A DNA stretch of 64,000 bases, taken from Falsibacillus albus. Its GTDB lineage: Bacteria > Bacillota > Bacilli > Bacillales > DSM-25281. The stretch's first letter is position 1. Every line of letters starts with the position of its first letter. Below, in pieces: positions 55,351-61,943 of the stretch. The position numbers were made by a program, and so were the translations under genes. The notes under the pieces are model-generated. The model had not been told where the DNA came from, made no database searches, and saw only the letters and a program-made list of their open reading frames with translations. The stretch is taken from contig NZ_RCVZ01000004.1 of NCBI RefSeq assembly GCF_003668575.1, positions 62,001 to 126,000 on the forward strand. Direction: 5' to 3'.

Positions 55351-55354
55351 AAAG

Positions 55355-55612
55355 TTATTGATAAGAGTTTTGATCATCCCGAAAGCCAGATTTGCGAGCT
55401 TGAGCTTCATCCTTCATTTCATCCCTCATTGCCTGAATGCTTTCTCGGCGTCTCTCATTCTTCGCTTTTATCTGTTCAGTTTGCTGAACACTCTCGGAAA
55501 ACTCCATGGATGCCTCGGCTTTCTCCATGTTTTCGATTGTGTTTTGAACCATGTCCTGCAACTTTTCAACATTATCATTACGGTTATCCGGATTTGGTGT
55601 ATTTCTTGTCAT
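55355..55612 (-). CDS. tlp: Small acid-soluble spore protein Tlp
   Basis: 85 residues, hydrophilic and helical. NPDNRNDNVEKLQDMVQNTIENMEKAEASMEFSES closely matches the Tlp family. It is a forespore-made minor spore protein in B. subtilis, transcribed with sspN by the forespore sigma factor. Here it follows sspN on the same strand, 98 bp apart. AGGAGG lies before ATG 55612. Confidence 0.92.
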   Translation of the reverse strand: MTRNTPNPDNRNDNVEKLQDMVQNTIENMEKAEASMEFSESVQQTEQIKAKNERRRESIQAMRDEMKDEAQARKSGFRDDQNSYQ

Positions 55613-55710
55613 AATGAAATTCCTCCTAGAGAAAAGTAATGGCTGCTACACAATACATAGTATGTGCGGTTCCCATGTCATTATTAGTGTGAAGATTTAA
55701 CATCTTTCTG

Positions 55711-55854
55711 CTACTCGCCTTTTGTTTGGATCACTTGTGCATGCTGGCCCGATTGGTCTTGCATTTGTTTCCCTTTATTGCCTCCAGCGGATCGCGGCTG
55801 TGTACCAATATGGTTTGGAACAAAGTGTTTTCTGCTTCCTTTTGGATTGCTCAT
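55711..55854 (-). CDS. sspN: Acid-soluble spore protein N
   Basis: A 47-residue basic protein: [20 protein letters not shown] ... [11 protein letters not shown] ... QTKGE. This is the SspN pattern, with NxxPNHxGTxP in the middle. It is a minor forespore SASP. Its RBS GGGGGGA, 7 nt upstream, overlaps the 3' arm of the preceding terminator-like hairpin. Confidence 0.92.
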   Translation of the reverse strand: MSNPKGSRKHFVPNHIGTQPRSAGGNKGKQMQDQSGQHAQVIQTKGE

Positions 55855-55855
55855 G

Positions 55856-55895
55856 AAAAAATCCCCCCTTGATATCAGTTTTTCCTGATGAGGGG
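55856..55895 (-). terminator. Terminator between the FbpB-like gene and sspN, overlapping the sspN RBS
   Basis: On the minus strand CCCCTCATCAG pairs with CTGATATCAAGGGG around a GAAAAA loop and is followed by GATTTTTTC. The 3' arm and the T-run form the sspN ribosome-binding site and spacer. Confidence 0.6.
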
Positions 55896-55919
55896 AGATT
55901 ATGAATTCACATAATTGGT

Positions 55920-56051
55920 TTATTCTGCTTTTCTTACATGCTTTTCTTCGAGTCGTGCTTCAATTCGCTCTAATGCTTCTGTATCTTTCAATAATGCTTG
56001 TTTATTTTCAAGCACTAAATCGGCAAATGATTTTTTTCTTATTTTTCGCAT
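55920..56051 (-). CDS. FbpB-family small basic protein
   Basis: 43 residues: [20 protein letters not shown] ... [17 protein letters not shown]. FbpB-type proteins are Fur-regulated partners of iron-sparing small RNAs in B. subtilis. The start is ATG 56051, with AAAGGAG 10 nt upstream. No clear Fur box was found, so iron control here is only inferred from the family. Confidence 0.7.
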   Translation of the reverse strand: MRKIRKKSFADLVLENKQALLKDTEALERIEARLEEKHVRKAE

Positions 56052-56113
56052 CCATTGACACTCCTTTTATCGCTTAGTGTTCCTAGTATGGACGCAAATT
56101 GAAAATATTATAA

Positions 56114-56665
56114 TTATTTTGCAAATTTTTGAAAATCTTCATACGTCATGATGCCGATGTGTTTCTTTTGGATGACACCTTTCCCATCGATTAAATAAGA
56201 CATCGGTATAGTTAAAACACCATATTTTTCATTTACGGCATTATTTTTGTCAAGCAGGATCGGGAAGGTGATCCCGTATTTCTTTGAAAAACTTTCTACA
56301 TCACCAGTGGAGTCTATATTGATCGCCAAAATGACTGTATTTTCGGGCAGCTTCTGATAAAATTTCTCCAATTCAGGCATTTCCATTTTACATGGGGAGC
56401 ACCATGTAGCCCAGAAATTCAAGATGACTTTCTTACCTTTGAATTGTGATAAAGATTTATTCTTTCCATTTAAAGATTTTAACGTGAAATCAGGTGCGAT
56501 CGTTCCCGACTTCAGCCCAGGAAGGTTGTCATCCGTAAATGCAGCCCCATTAGCTGCATATACCTTGGCATCATTCTCAGCTGGCGTCTTTCTTTCGATG
56601 GCTTGAACAATTAAGGTTGTAAACATTATGGCGAATATGAAAAATACCACCAATTTCTTGACCAA
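56114..56665 (-). CDS. yneN: Membrane-anchored thioredoxin-like (TlpA/ResA type) protein
   Basis: 183 residues. An N-terminal anchor (about 3-20) precedes a redoxin domain with the WCSPC active site in NFWATWCSPCKMEMPELEKF and a cis-Pro loop ahead of YLIDGKG. It faces outside the membrane and likely reduces disulfides there. The start is TTG 56665 behind GGGGGTGA. It lies downstream of citB, as in B. subtilis, but three palindromes and a long hairpin lie upstream. Confidence 0.88.
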   Translation of the reverse strand: MVKKLVVFFIFAIMFTTLIVQAIERKTPAENDAKVYAANGAAFTDDNLPGLKSGTIAPDFTLKSLNGKNKSLSQFKGKKVILNFWATWCSPCKMEMPELEKFYQKLPENTVILAINIDSTGDVESFSKKYGITFPILLDKNNAVNEKYGVLTIPMSYLIDGKGVIQKKHIGIMTYEDFQKFAK

Positions 56666-56699
56666 TACTTCACCCCCGAATGGCTTGTCAACATTAGCC

Positions 56700-56739
56700 T
56701 ATTCCAAACATCTGAAAAATATTTCAGATGTTTGGAATA
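56700..56739. promoter_or_regulatory. Forty-base inverted repeat (18-bp perfect arms) upstream of yneN
   Basis: TATTCCAAACATCTGAAA (56700-56717) is exactly inverted at 56722-56739, with the 4-bp loop AATA. No T-run follows on either strand, so it is not a standard terminator. It ends 34 bp before the yneN start codon. Confidence 0.7.
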
Positions 56740-56749
56740 CACGAGTTTC

Positions 56750-56775
56750 AAATTAATCAAACGTTTGATTAATTT
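56750..56775. promoter_or_regulatory. Perfect palindrome, copy 1 (core TTAATCAAACGTTTGATTAA)
   Basis: The 20-bp core at 56753-56772 is a perfect palindrome; symmetry reaches 26 bp (56750-56775). The same core occurs three times in this intergenic region. The centre AAACGTTT is like LacI-family operators; TetR-family sites can also look like this. Confidence 0.75.
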
Positions 56776-56794
56776 TGTCGATTTGCATTGGGGT

Positions 56795-56816
56795 TTTAAT
56801 CAAACGTTTGATTAAA
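56795..56816. promoter_or_regulatory. Perfect palindrome, copy 2
   Basis: The core TTAATCAAACGTTTGATTAA lies at 56796-56815 and extends to 22 bp. Its centre is 43 bp from that of copy 1. Confidence 0.75.
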
Positions 56817-56907
56817 CGATGTCGACTTTGGGGTATTATTGGTCAATCCTACTGTCAAAAAGTGTTGAAATTAAGAATCTTTCTTCAAGATGACTGGAAG
56901 TGTCGTT

Positions 56908-56929
56908 TTTAATCAAACGTTTGATTAAA
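56908..56929. promoter_or_regulatory. Perfect palindrome, copy 3
   Basis: The core TTAATCAAACGTTTGATTAA lies at 56909-56928, symmetric over 22 bp. Its centre is 113 bp from that of copy 2. It sits just upstream of the citB terminator on the citB transcript. Confidence 0.75.
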
Positions 56930-56944
56930 TTTGTCGTAACATGC

Positions 56945-56981
56945 AAAAAGCCACTTTGCTTTTCGCAAAGTGGCTTTTCTG
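56945..56981 (-). terminator. Terminator of citB
   Basis: AAAAGCCACTTTGC/GCAAAGTGGCTTTT perfect stem with a 5-nt loop, then a T-run on the minus strand, just after the citB stop. Confidence 0.9.
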
Positions 56982-56989
56982 ATGATTGA

Positions 56990-59701
56990 TTACGCGTTCA
57001 ATTTACCGCGAAGCACCATTTGTAGGATGCCTCCATGGCGGTAATAGTCAACTTCCACATCGGAATCAAAACGTGCAAGAACTTCGAATACCTTCTTGTT
57101 TCCTTGATCGTCTGTAGCCGTTACAGTTAGAATATCGCGTGGCTTAACATTTTCATCGATTTGAACATCAATTGTTTCATTACCTGTTAAACCTAATGTT
57201 TCCGCGTTCTCACCTTTTTTGAATTGAAGCGGCAATACGCCCATCATAACCAGATTAGAACGATGGATGCGCTCATAGCTTTCAGCGATGACTGTCTTGA
57301 TGCCCAATAGGTTTGTACCTTTGGCAGCCCAGTCACGGGAAGATCCCATTCCATAATCTTTGCCGGCAAGGACAGCAAGACCTGTTCCATTCTCTTGATA
57401 TTTCATGCATGCATCATACATAGCCATTACTTCGTCAGTCGGCAAGTATGTCGTGAAGCCGCCCTCAGTACCTGGCGCCATCCCGTTGCGGATGCGTATG
57501 TTCGCGAAAGTACCGCGCATCATAACTTCATGGTTTCCTCGGCGGGAACCATAGGAGTTGAAGTCTCTGATTTCTACTCCATTATTGCGCAAGTATTTAC
57601 CTGCAGGCGTGTCTTTACCGATTGCACCTGCTGGTGAAATGTGGTCAGTTGTGACGGAATCACCAAATTTACCTACTACCTTTAATCCTGATAAAGGTTT
57701 AACTTCATCAGCATTCGGTGCCAGCCCTTCAAAAAATGGAGGGTTTTGAATGTAAGTAGAATCTTGGTCAAAGCTGTAAAGCGGCTCATTGCTTGTTTTG
57801 ATTTCGTTCCAGCGTTGGTTGTCTTCAAACACGCTTTCATATTCTTTGCGGAATAATTCAGGTGTTACTGATTGCTTAACTGCAGCCTTCACTTCTTCAG
57901 AAGTTGGCCAAATATCTTTAAAGAAGACATCGTTTCCGTCTTTGTCTTTTCCGATTGGATCATTTTTAAGATCGATATCGACTGTTCCAGCCAAAGCATA
58001 TGCCACTACAAGTGGTGGTGATGCCAAGTAGTTGGCTTTGACCAATGGGTGGATGCGTCCTTCAAAGTTACGGTTACCGGAAAGAACAGATGTCACAAGA
58101 AGGTCGGAATCAGAAACAGCAGTTTCGATTTCTTCTTTTAACGGACCTGAGTTCCCGATACATGTTGTACAGCCGTATCCTACCAAGTTAAATCCAAGCT
58201 TTTCTAGGAAAGGAAGAAGGCCGGAATCTCTTAAGTAGCCTGTAACGACCTTTGAACCAGGTGCTAAAGATGTTTTTACGTAAGATGGCACTTCCATGCC
58301 AAGGTCAGCAGCTTTCTTCGCTACAAGGCCCGCACCAAGCATAACGTATGGATTTGATGTATTTGTACAAGATGTAATCGCTGCAATTGCAACTGCACCT
58401 GTTTTCATTGTAGTCTCATCACCATTTGTGAAAGAAACTTTAGCTTCTTTATTAAATTCGGACTCATCCAAACCAAAACCTTGGTTTCCTGCAGGTGCAG
58501 TGACGGCTTTGTGGAAAGAGTCTTTCATGGATGAAAGCGGGATTAAATCTTGTGGACGCTTTGGTCCAGAAAGATTCGCTTCGATTTCAGACAAGTTGAT
58601 TTCCACTACATCTGTGTAAGTTGGATCTTCTTTGTCTGGAGTGAAGAACATATTGTTCTCTTTCAAATATTGTTCAACCATACGGATATGTGTCTCATCA
58701 CGTCCTGTTAAACGCAAGTAGTCCAGCGATTCTGCATCGACTGGGAAGAATCCGCAAGTTGCACCATATTCAGGAGCCATATTGGCGATTGTTGCGCGGT
58801 CAGCTAATGGAAGCGTTGCAACACCAGCACCGAAGAATTCAACGAATTTCCCAACTACGCCTTTGCTGCGAAGTACTTGAGTAACTTTTAATGCAAGGTC
58901 AGTGGCAGTTGCTCCATTTGGAAGTTCACCAGTCATTTTTACACCGATGACTTCCGGGATCGGGAAATATGATGGTTGGCCAAGCATACCTGCTTCAGCT
59001 TCAATTCCACCAACGCCCCAGCCAAGTACACCGATTCCGTTGATCATGGTTGTATGTGAATCTGTTCCAACCAATGTATCTGGATATGTTTCAAAATCGC
59101 CTTCAGTTGTTTCGATTGCATGAACGACATTTGCTAAGTATTCAAGGTTGACTTGGTGTACGATACCTGTTGCAGGTGGTACAGCGCGATAGTTTTTGAA
59201 TGCTTTTTGAGCCCAGCTTAAAAATTGGTAACGCTCGGCGTTGCGTTCAAATTCCAACTCCATGTTTCTTTCAAGTGCATCCGGAGTGCCGTATTTGTCA
59301 ACTTGGACTGAATGGTCGATGACGAGGTCGACTGGGATTTCAGGGTTGATTTTGTCAGGGTCCCCTCCCATGTCGGCCATTGCTTTTCTAAGCGATGCCA
59401 AGTCTACGACTGCTGGAACACCAGTGAAGTCCTGAAGGATTACACGTGAAGGTTTGAATGGCACTTCAGCATCCTTTACTTCTGGTGAACCCCATTTTGA
59501 TAAATTTTCAACGTGCTCTTTTGTGATTACGCGTCCATCCAATTGACGCAATACAGATTCCAATAATACTTTTACTGAGTAAGGCAGACGTGAAACTTCT
59601 GCTACGCCAGCTTCTTCTAAAGCTGATAAACGATAATAGTGATAACGTTTTCCTTCTAATTCGAAAGAAGAACGAGCGCTAAATACATCGTTCTTTGCCA
59701 T
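56990..59701 (-). CDS. citB: Aconitate hydratase A
   Basis: 903 residues, the full AcnA length. It interconverts citrate and isocitrate in the TCA cycle with a [4Fe-4S] cluster; cluster Cys lie in [14 protein letters not shown] and [12 protein letters not shown]. Substrate loops such as [27 protein letters not shown] and the swivel domain ([17 protein letters not shown]) are complete. ATG 59701 follows AGAGGGGGA. Iron-responsive RNA binding is known for B. subtilis CitB. A CcpC-type dyad lies upstream. Confidence 0.97.
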   Translation of the reverse strand: MAKNDVFSARSSFELEGKRYHYYRLSALEEAGVAEVSRLPYSVKVLLESVLRQLDGRVITKEHVENLSKWGSPEVKDAEVPFKPSRVILQDFTGVPAVVDLASLRKAMADMGGDPDKINPEIPVDLVIDHSVQVDKYGTPDALERNMELEFERNAERYQFLSWAQKAFKNYRAVPPATGIVHQVNLEYLANVVHAIETTEGDFETYPDTLVGTDSHTTMINGIGVLGWGVGGIEAEAGMLGQPSYFPIPEVIGVKMTGELPNGATATDLALKVTQVLRSKGVVGKFVEFFGAGVATLPLADRATIANMAPEYGATCGFFPVDAESLDYLRLTGRDETHIRMVEQYLKENNMFFTPDKEDPTYTDVVEINLSEIEANLSGPKRPQDLIPLSSMKDSFHKAVTAPAGNQGFGLDESEFNKEAKVSFTNGDETTMKTGAVAIAAITSCTNTSNPYVMLGAGLVAKKAADLGMEVPSYVKTSLAPGSKVVTGYLRDSGLLPFLEKLGFNLVGYGCTTCIGNSGPLKEEIETAVSDSDLLVTSVLSGNRNFEGRIHPLVKANYLASPPLVVAYALAGTVDIDLKNDPIGKDKDGNDVFFKDIWPTSEEVKAAVKQSVTPELFRKEYESVFEDNQRWNEIKTSNEPLYSFDQDSTYIQNPPFFEGLAPNADEVKPLSGLKVVGKFGDSVTTDHISPAGAIGKDTPAGKYLRNNGVEIRDFNSYGSRRGNHEVMMRGTFANIRIRNGMAPGTEGGFTTYLPTDEVMAMYDACMKYQENGTGLAVLAGKDYGMGSSRDWAAKGTNLLGIKTVIAESYERIHRSNLVMMGVLPLQFKKGENAETLGLTGNETIDVQIDENVKPRDILTVTATDDQGNKKVFEVLARFDSDVEVDYYRHGGILQMVLRGKLNA

Positions 59702-59800
59702 CTCGATTCCCCCTCTTAAGAGATTTTAAAATTAAGTTCAAAGTTTGGGCGAAAAACTCAAAATTTGTCCGTTTTTAAGCTTTTCTCACATAATAATCTT

Positions 59801-59830
59801 AATATAAGCGATTACATAAGTAAATAACAA
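59801..59830 (-). promoter_or_regulatory. Candidate citB promoter with a near-cre sequence
   Basis: On the minus strand TATATT (59801-59806) is preceded, at 18 bp, by TTGTTA. ATGTAATCGCTTATAT (59802-59817), overlapping the -10, differs from the cre consensus only at the final CA. Confidence 0.45.
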
Positions 59831-59847
59831 GAAAGTTATTGTTTTTG

Positions 59848-59862
59848 ATAAGTTTTGCTTAT
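59848..59862. promoter_or_regulatory. CcpC-type dyad upstream of citB
   Basis: ATAAGTTTTGCTTAT is ATAA-N7-TTAT, the CcpC consensus. It lies about 60 bp before the inferred start of citB transcription, close to the -66 site in B. subtilis. A second, imperfect copy, ATAA-N8-TTAT, is at 59824-59839. CcpC releases repression in response to citrate. Confidence 0.6.
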
Positions 59863-60031
59863 TGTAAAACTGACTTTGAACAAAATTCCTTATTAAGTGT
59901 AACATATTCCCTTTCTTATTACTCGCCTGAACTATCGAGAATATTCATAATATTATTTTAGGAAAATAAAAATGTGTTGTTTAAGTAATGATTCCACCCA
60001 TTCGGCATGTAGTAAAATGACGAATTGGGCA

Positions 60032-60038
60032 CATACTA
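60032..60038 (+). promoter_or_regulatory. SigG-like -10 element of sspO
   Basis: CATACTA fits the forespore sigma factor -10 consensus CATWHTA and is 23 bp before the sspO start. A matching -35 is only partial. Confidence 0.4.
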
Positions 60039-60060
60039 ATTCCGTGGAGGTGAAATGATT

Positions 60061-60210
60061 ATGACAAAACGAAAAGCCAACCACGTAATACCTGGGGCCA
60101 ATGCCGCAAAATCGCAAGGAAATGGTGCCGGCTACAACGAAGAACTTGCCAATGAACCGTTAACAGAAAAAGAACGCCAAAATAACAAAAAACGCAAAAA
60201 GAACCAATAA
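60061..60210 (+). CDS. sspO: Small acid-soluble spore protein O
   Basis: 49 residues: [20 protein letters not shown] ... [20 protein letters not shown]. This is the SspO signature, basic at both ends. Start ATG 60061 has GGAGGTG 8 nt upstream; ATG 60055 is too close. It is divergent from citB, as in B. subtilis. Forespore expression is expected. Confidence 0.93.
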   Translation: MTKRKANHVIPGANAAKSQGNGAGYNEELANEPLTEKERQNNKKRKKNQ

Positions 60211-60213
60211 AAT

Positions 60214-60255
60214 AAGCGGTGTACCTTCGGTGCCAGGCACCAGGGTACACCGCTT
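60214..60255. terminator. Hairpin between convergent sspO and the 87-residue ORF
   Basis: AAGCGGTGTACC/GGTACACCGCTT perfect 12-bp stem enclosing GGTGCCAGGCACC. The T-rich tail (ATTTTATT) is on the minus strand. Confidence 0.7.
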
Positions 60256-60260
60256 CTCGA

Positions 60261-60524
60261 TTAATCTTGATAATCGTTTACTTCCTGTACAAGCGATTGC
60301 AGGTCTGATCTGTATTTTTCCAATTGTGTACGCTGGTGCTCGCTTGCTGTCTCCAGGGCATTTTCAATTTGCTGATAGGCTTCATTCACTTCATTTTTCA
60401 GATGGGCAAGCTGTTGACCGTAGCTTCCCCCATCTTTGACGACTTCGCTATATGCATCTTGAGCTTGTTCGTAGCCCTGCTGCGCAGCTTGAAAAGCTTG
60501 CTGCTTATTTTTATGGTATGGCAT
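60261..60524 (-). CDS. Small glutamine-rich coiled-coil protein of unknown function
   Basis: 87 residues, strongly helical, with many Gln, Ala and Glu (QQAFQAAQQGYEQAQDAYSE, ALETASEHQRTQLEKYRSDL). Coiled-coil heptads run through most of its length. ATG 60524 has AAAGGAGATC upstream. It sits among spore genes, so a sporulation role is possible but not shown. Confidence 0.65.
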   Translation of the reverse strand: MPYHKNKQQAFQAAQQGYEQAQDAYSEVVKDGGSYGQQLAHLKNEVNEAYQQIENALETASEHQRTQLEKYRSDLQSLVQEVNDYQD

Positions 60525-60639
60525 TCTTTGATCTCCTTTATATTAAAATGATTGCACCATATAGGATGGACAAATTCCCGGAATTTATTCAGTATACGAT
60601 CGCCGATTCGGACAAAACCTATTTTCAGGAGGGATGGAT

Positions 60640-60783
60640 ATGAACAAAAACGATAGCAAAGACATGAGAAAAAATGCCCCTAAAGGTGAAAACCCCGGCC
60701 AACCGGCACCACTTAGCGGATCACATAAAGTAAAAAACCGCCAGCACACAAGACAAAAACACAACAGCGGCCATGATATGTAG
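60640..60783 (+). CDS. sspP: Small acid-soluble spore protein P
   Basis: 47 residues: [20 protein letters not shown], then [21 protein letters not shown]. This is the SspP (CotL) pattern. CAGGAGGGATGGAT lies before ATG 60640. In B. subtilis sspP and sspO form an operon; here the Gln-rich gene is inserted between them in the opposite direction. Confidence 0.92.
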   Translation: MNKNDSKDMRKNAPKGENPGQPAPLSGSHKVKNRQHTRQKHNSGHDM

Positions 60784-60930
60784 AAAAGCGCAGGCAGCTT
60801 GTTTAGAGGCGTATAGACTGGACTGAAGCGCGTGAGATAAAGGAAAAACGATTGGCGTAAGCCAATCGATGTTGACTTATCGTAAGCGCGCTGAGGGAAG
60901 TCTACTAGCCTCTAGCTGGCGGAGCTGGAC
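60783..60930. repeat. Tandem intergenic repeat, copy 1 (~148 bp)
   Basis: Starts GAAAAGCGCAGGCAGCTTG, contains GCGTGAGATAAAGG, a short hairpin GATTGGC/GCCAATC, TTGACTTATCGTAAGCGCGC and ends CTGGCGGAGCTGGAC. It directly abuts the sspP stop codon. Repeats of this kind are common in Bacillaceae intergenic DNA. Confidence 0.85.
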
Positions 60931-60934
60931 AAAA

Positions 60935-61082
60935 GAAAAGCGCAGCCGGCTTGAACAGAGGCGAAGAGATTGGACTGAAGTGCGTGAGATAAAGGAATCA
61001 CGAAGAGGGTCAGCGATTCGATGATGACTTATCGTAGACGCGCTGAGGGAAATCTTACAGCCTCTAGCCGGCGGAGCTGGAC
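60935..61082. repeat. Tandem intergenic repeat, copy 2 (~148 bp)
   Basis: Same order of blocks as copy 1: GAAAAGCGCAGCCGGCTTGA, GCGTGAGATAAAGG, TGACTTATCGTAGACGCGC, GCCGGCGGAGCTGGAC. The two copies differ at scattered positions only. Confidence 0.85.
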
Positions 61083-61086
61083 AAAA

Positions 61087-61300
61087 GAAAAGCGCAAGCA
61101 GCTTGAACAGAGGCGAAGAGATAAAGAACAAAGGCTAAGTTCGCCACGTCCTCGAAAAATGAAAGGCATTTTTCTTCGTGCGATGCGTCGCTCCGAAGAT
61201 TTCCTTGTCCTGTGGCAACGCCTTTGCTAGTACATCCTGTACGTCGAAGATAAAGGAATCACGAAGTTCGTCAGGAATTATCGAAGAAGACGTGAAATGA
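61087..61300. repeat. Third repeat copy, interrupted by a different repeat module
   Basis: The left part, GAAAAGCGCAAGCAGCTTGA to about 61130, matches copies 1-2. An insert of about 120 bp follows (CGCTCCGAAGATTTCCTTGT, CTAGTACATCCTGTACGTCG). Then GATAAAGGAATCACGAAG (about 61250-61267) resumes the repeat. The right end is lost. Confidence 0.7.
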
Positions 61301-61328
61301 CCTCATTAGTTGGGGTCATTTTTTTTTG
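61296..61328 (+). terminator. Terminator before the cotM-like gene
   Basis: AATGACC/GGTCATT stem, then TTTTTTTTT; likely the end of the sspP-side transcript. Confidence 0.8.
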
Positions 61329-61436
61329 GTTTTTTTAGGCATCTTCCCCTTTTCCATTATAACTAGTCCCTTTGCCTTCACTAATTTGTACGTTCGTGAA
61401 TAAACTGAAAAAAAGTAATTTTCGGGGGCACTTTTC

Positions 61437-61811
61437 ATGGATGAGAATCAGTTTGACAGCGGGGAACTTGAAAAATGTTTGGAGCAAATGTTTTTAGATC
61501 CATTAACATCGTTACTGGACTACACTCAGTTTCGTGTGGATGTATTTGAGACAGGTGAAGAAATAATTGTGGAAGCGTTGTTTCAAGATTCCCATTTTCA
61601 AGAAATAATCCTTGCCCGGAAAGATGAATGTTTGGAGATTGAAATCGTCCTGGATGACCAGTCCAAGAGAAAACGGGATATTTCGTTTCCATTTTCATTG
61701 CAATTCATCCCGTTCGAAACATTTTGGGATGATCGCCGGTTGGAAGTCAGGATGAAAAAGAAAATTGAATCCAGTCCACAGCCGACTATGTATCGAATTC
61801 AAAGCAGCTGA
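61437..61811 (+). CDS. cotM: CotM-like spore coat protein (HSP20/alpha-crystallin-like)
   Basis: 124 residues. The central part has an alpha-crystallin-like beta pattern (FRVDVFETGEEIIVEALF; CLEIEIVLDDQSKRKRDISF) and a basic C-terminus. CotM of B. subtilis is an HSP20-like outer coat protein encoded beside sspP-sspO-citB; position and length agree. The start ATG 61437 has CGGGGGC upstream. Expression in the mother cell is expected. Sequence identity is not computed, so the symbol rests mainly on synteny. Confidence 0.7.
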   Translation: MDENQFDSGELEKCLEQMFLDPLTSLLDYTQFRVDVFETGEEIIVEALFQDSHFQEIILARKDECLEIEIVLDDQSKRKRDISFPFSLQFIPFETFWDDRRLEVRMKKKIESSPQPTMYRIQSS

Positions 61812-61822
61812 TCATATAAATC

Positions 61823-61852
61823 CGAGCTTCTGTATATGCAGAAGCTTTTTTG
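61823..61852 (+). terminator. Terminator of cotM-like gene
   Basis: AGCTTCTG/CAGAAGCT stem with a short loop, followed by TTTTTTG. Confidence 0.88.
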
Positions 61853-61943
61853 TTTCTGTTTTTTCTGACAAATTTATATTGCCCCATCCGTAGGTCAGAA
61901 GTATGATAAATAATGACAGTTTTTTTAAAAGGTGGAATTTTTC

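Noticed and set aside
56751..56930. CRISPR array suggested by three repeats
   Set aside because: Only three copies, palindromic, with spacers of 23 and 93 bp and no cas genes; operators fit better.
61021..61230. Plus-strand 69-codon open frame in the repeat region
   Set aside because: It lies wholly within the repeat copies, crosses the module joint and has no RBS.
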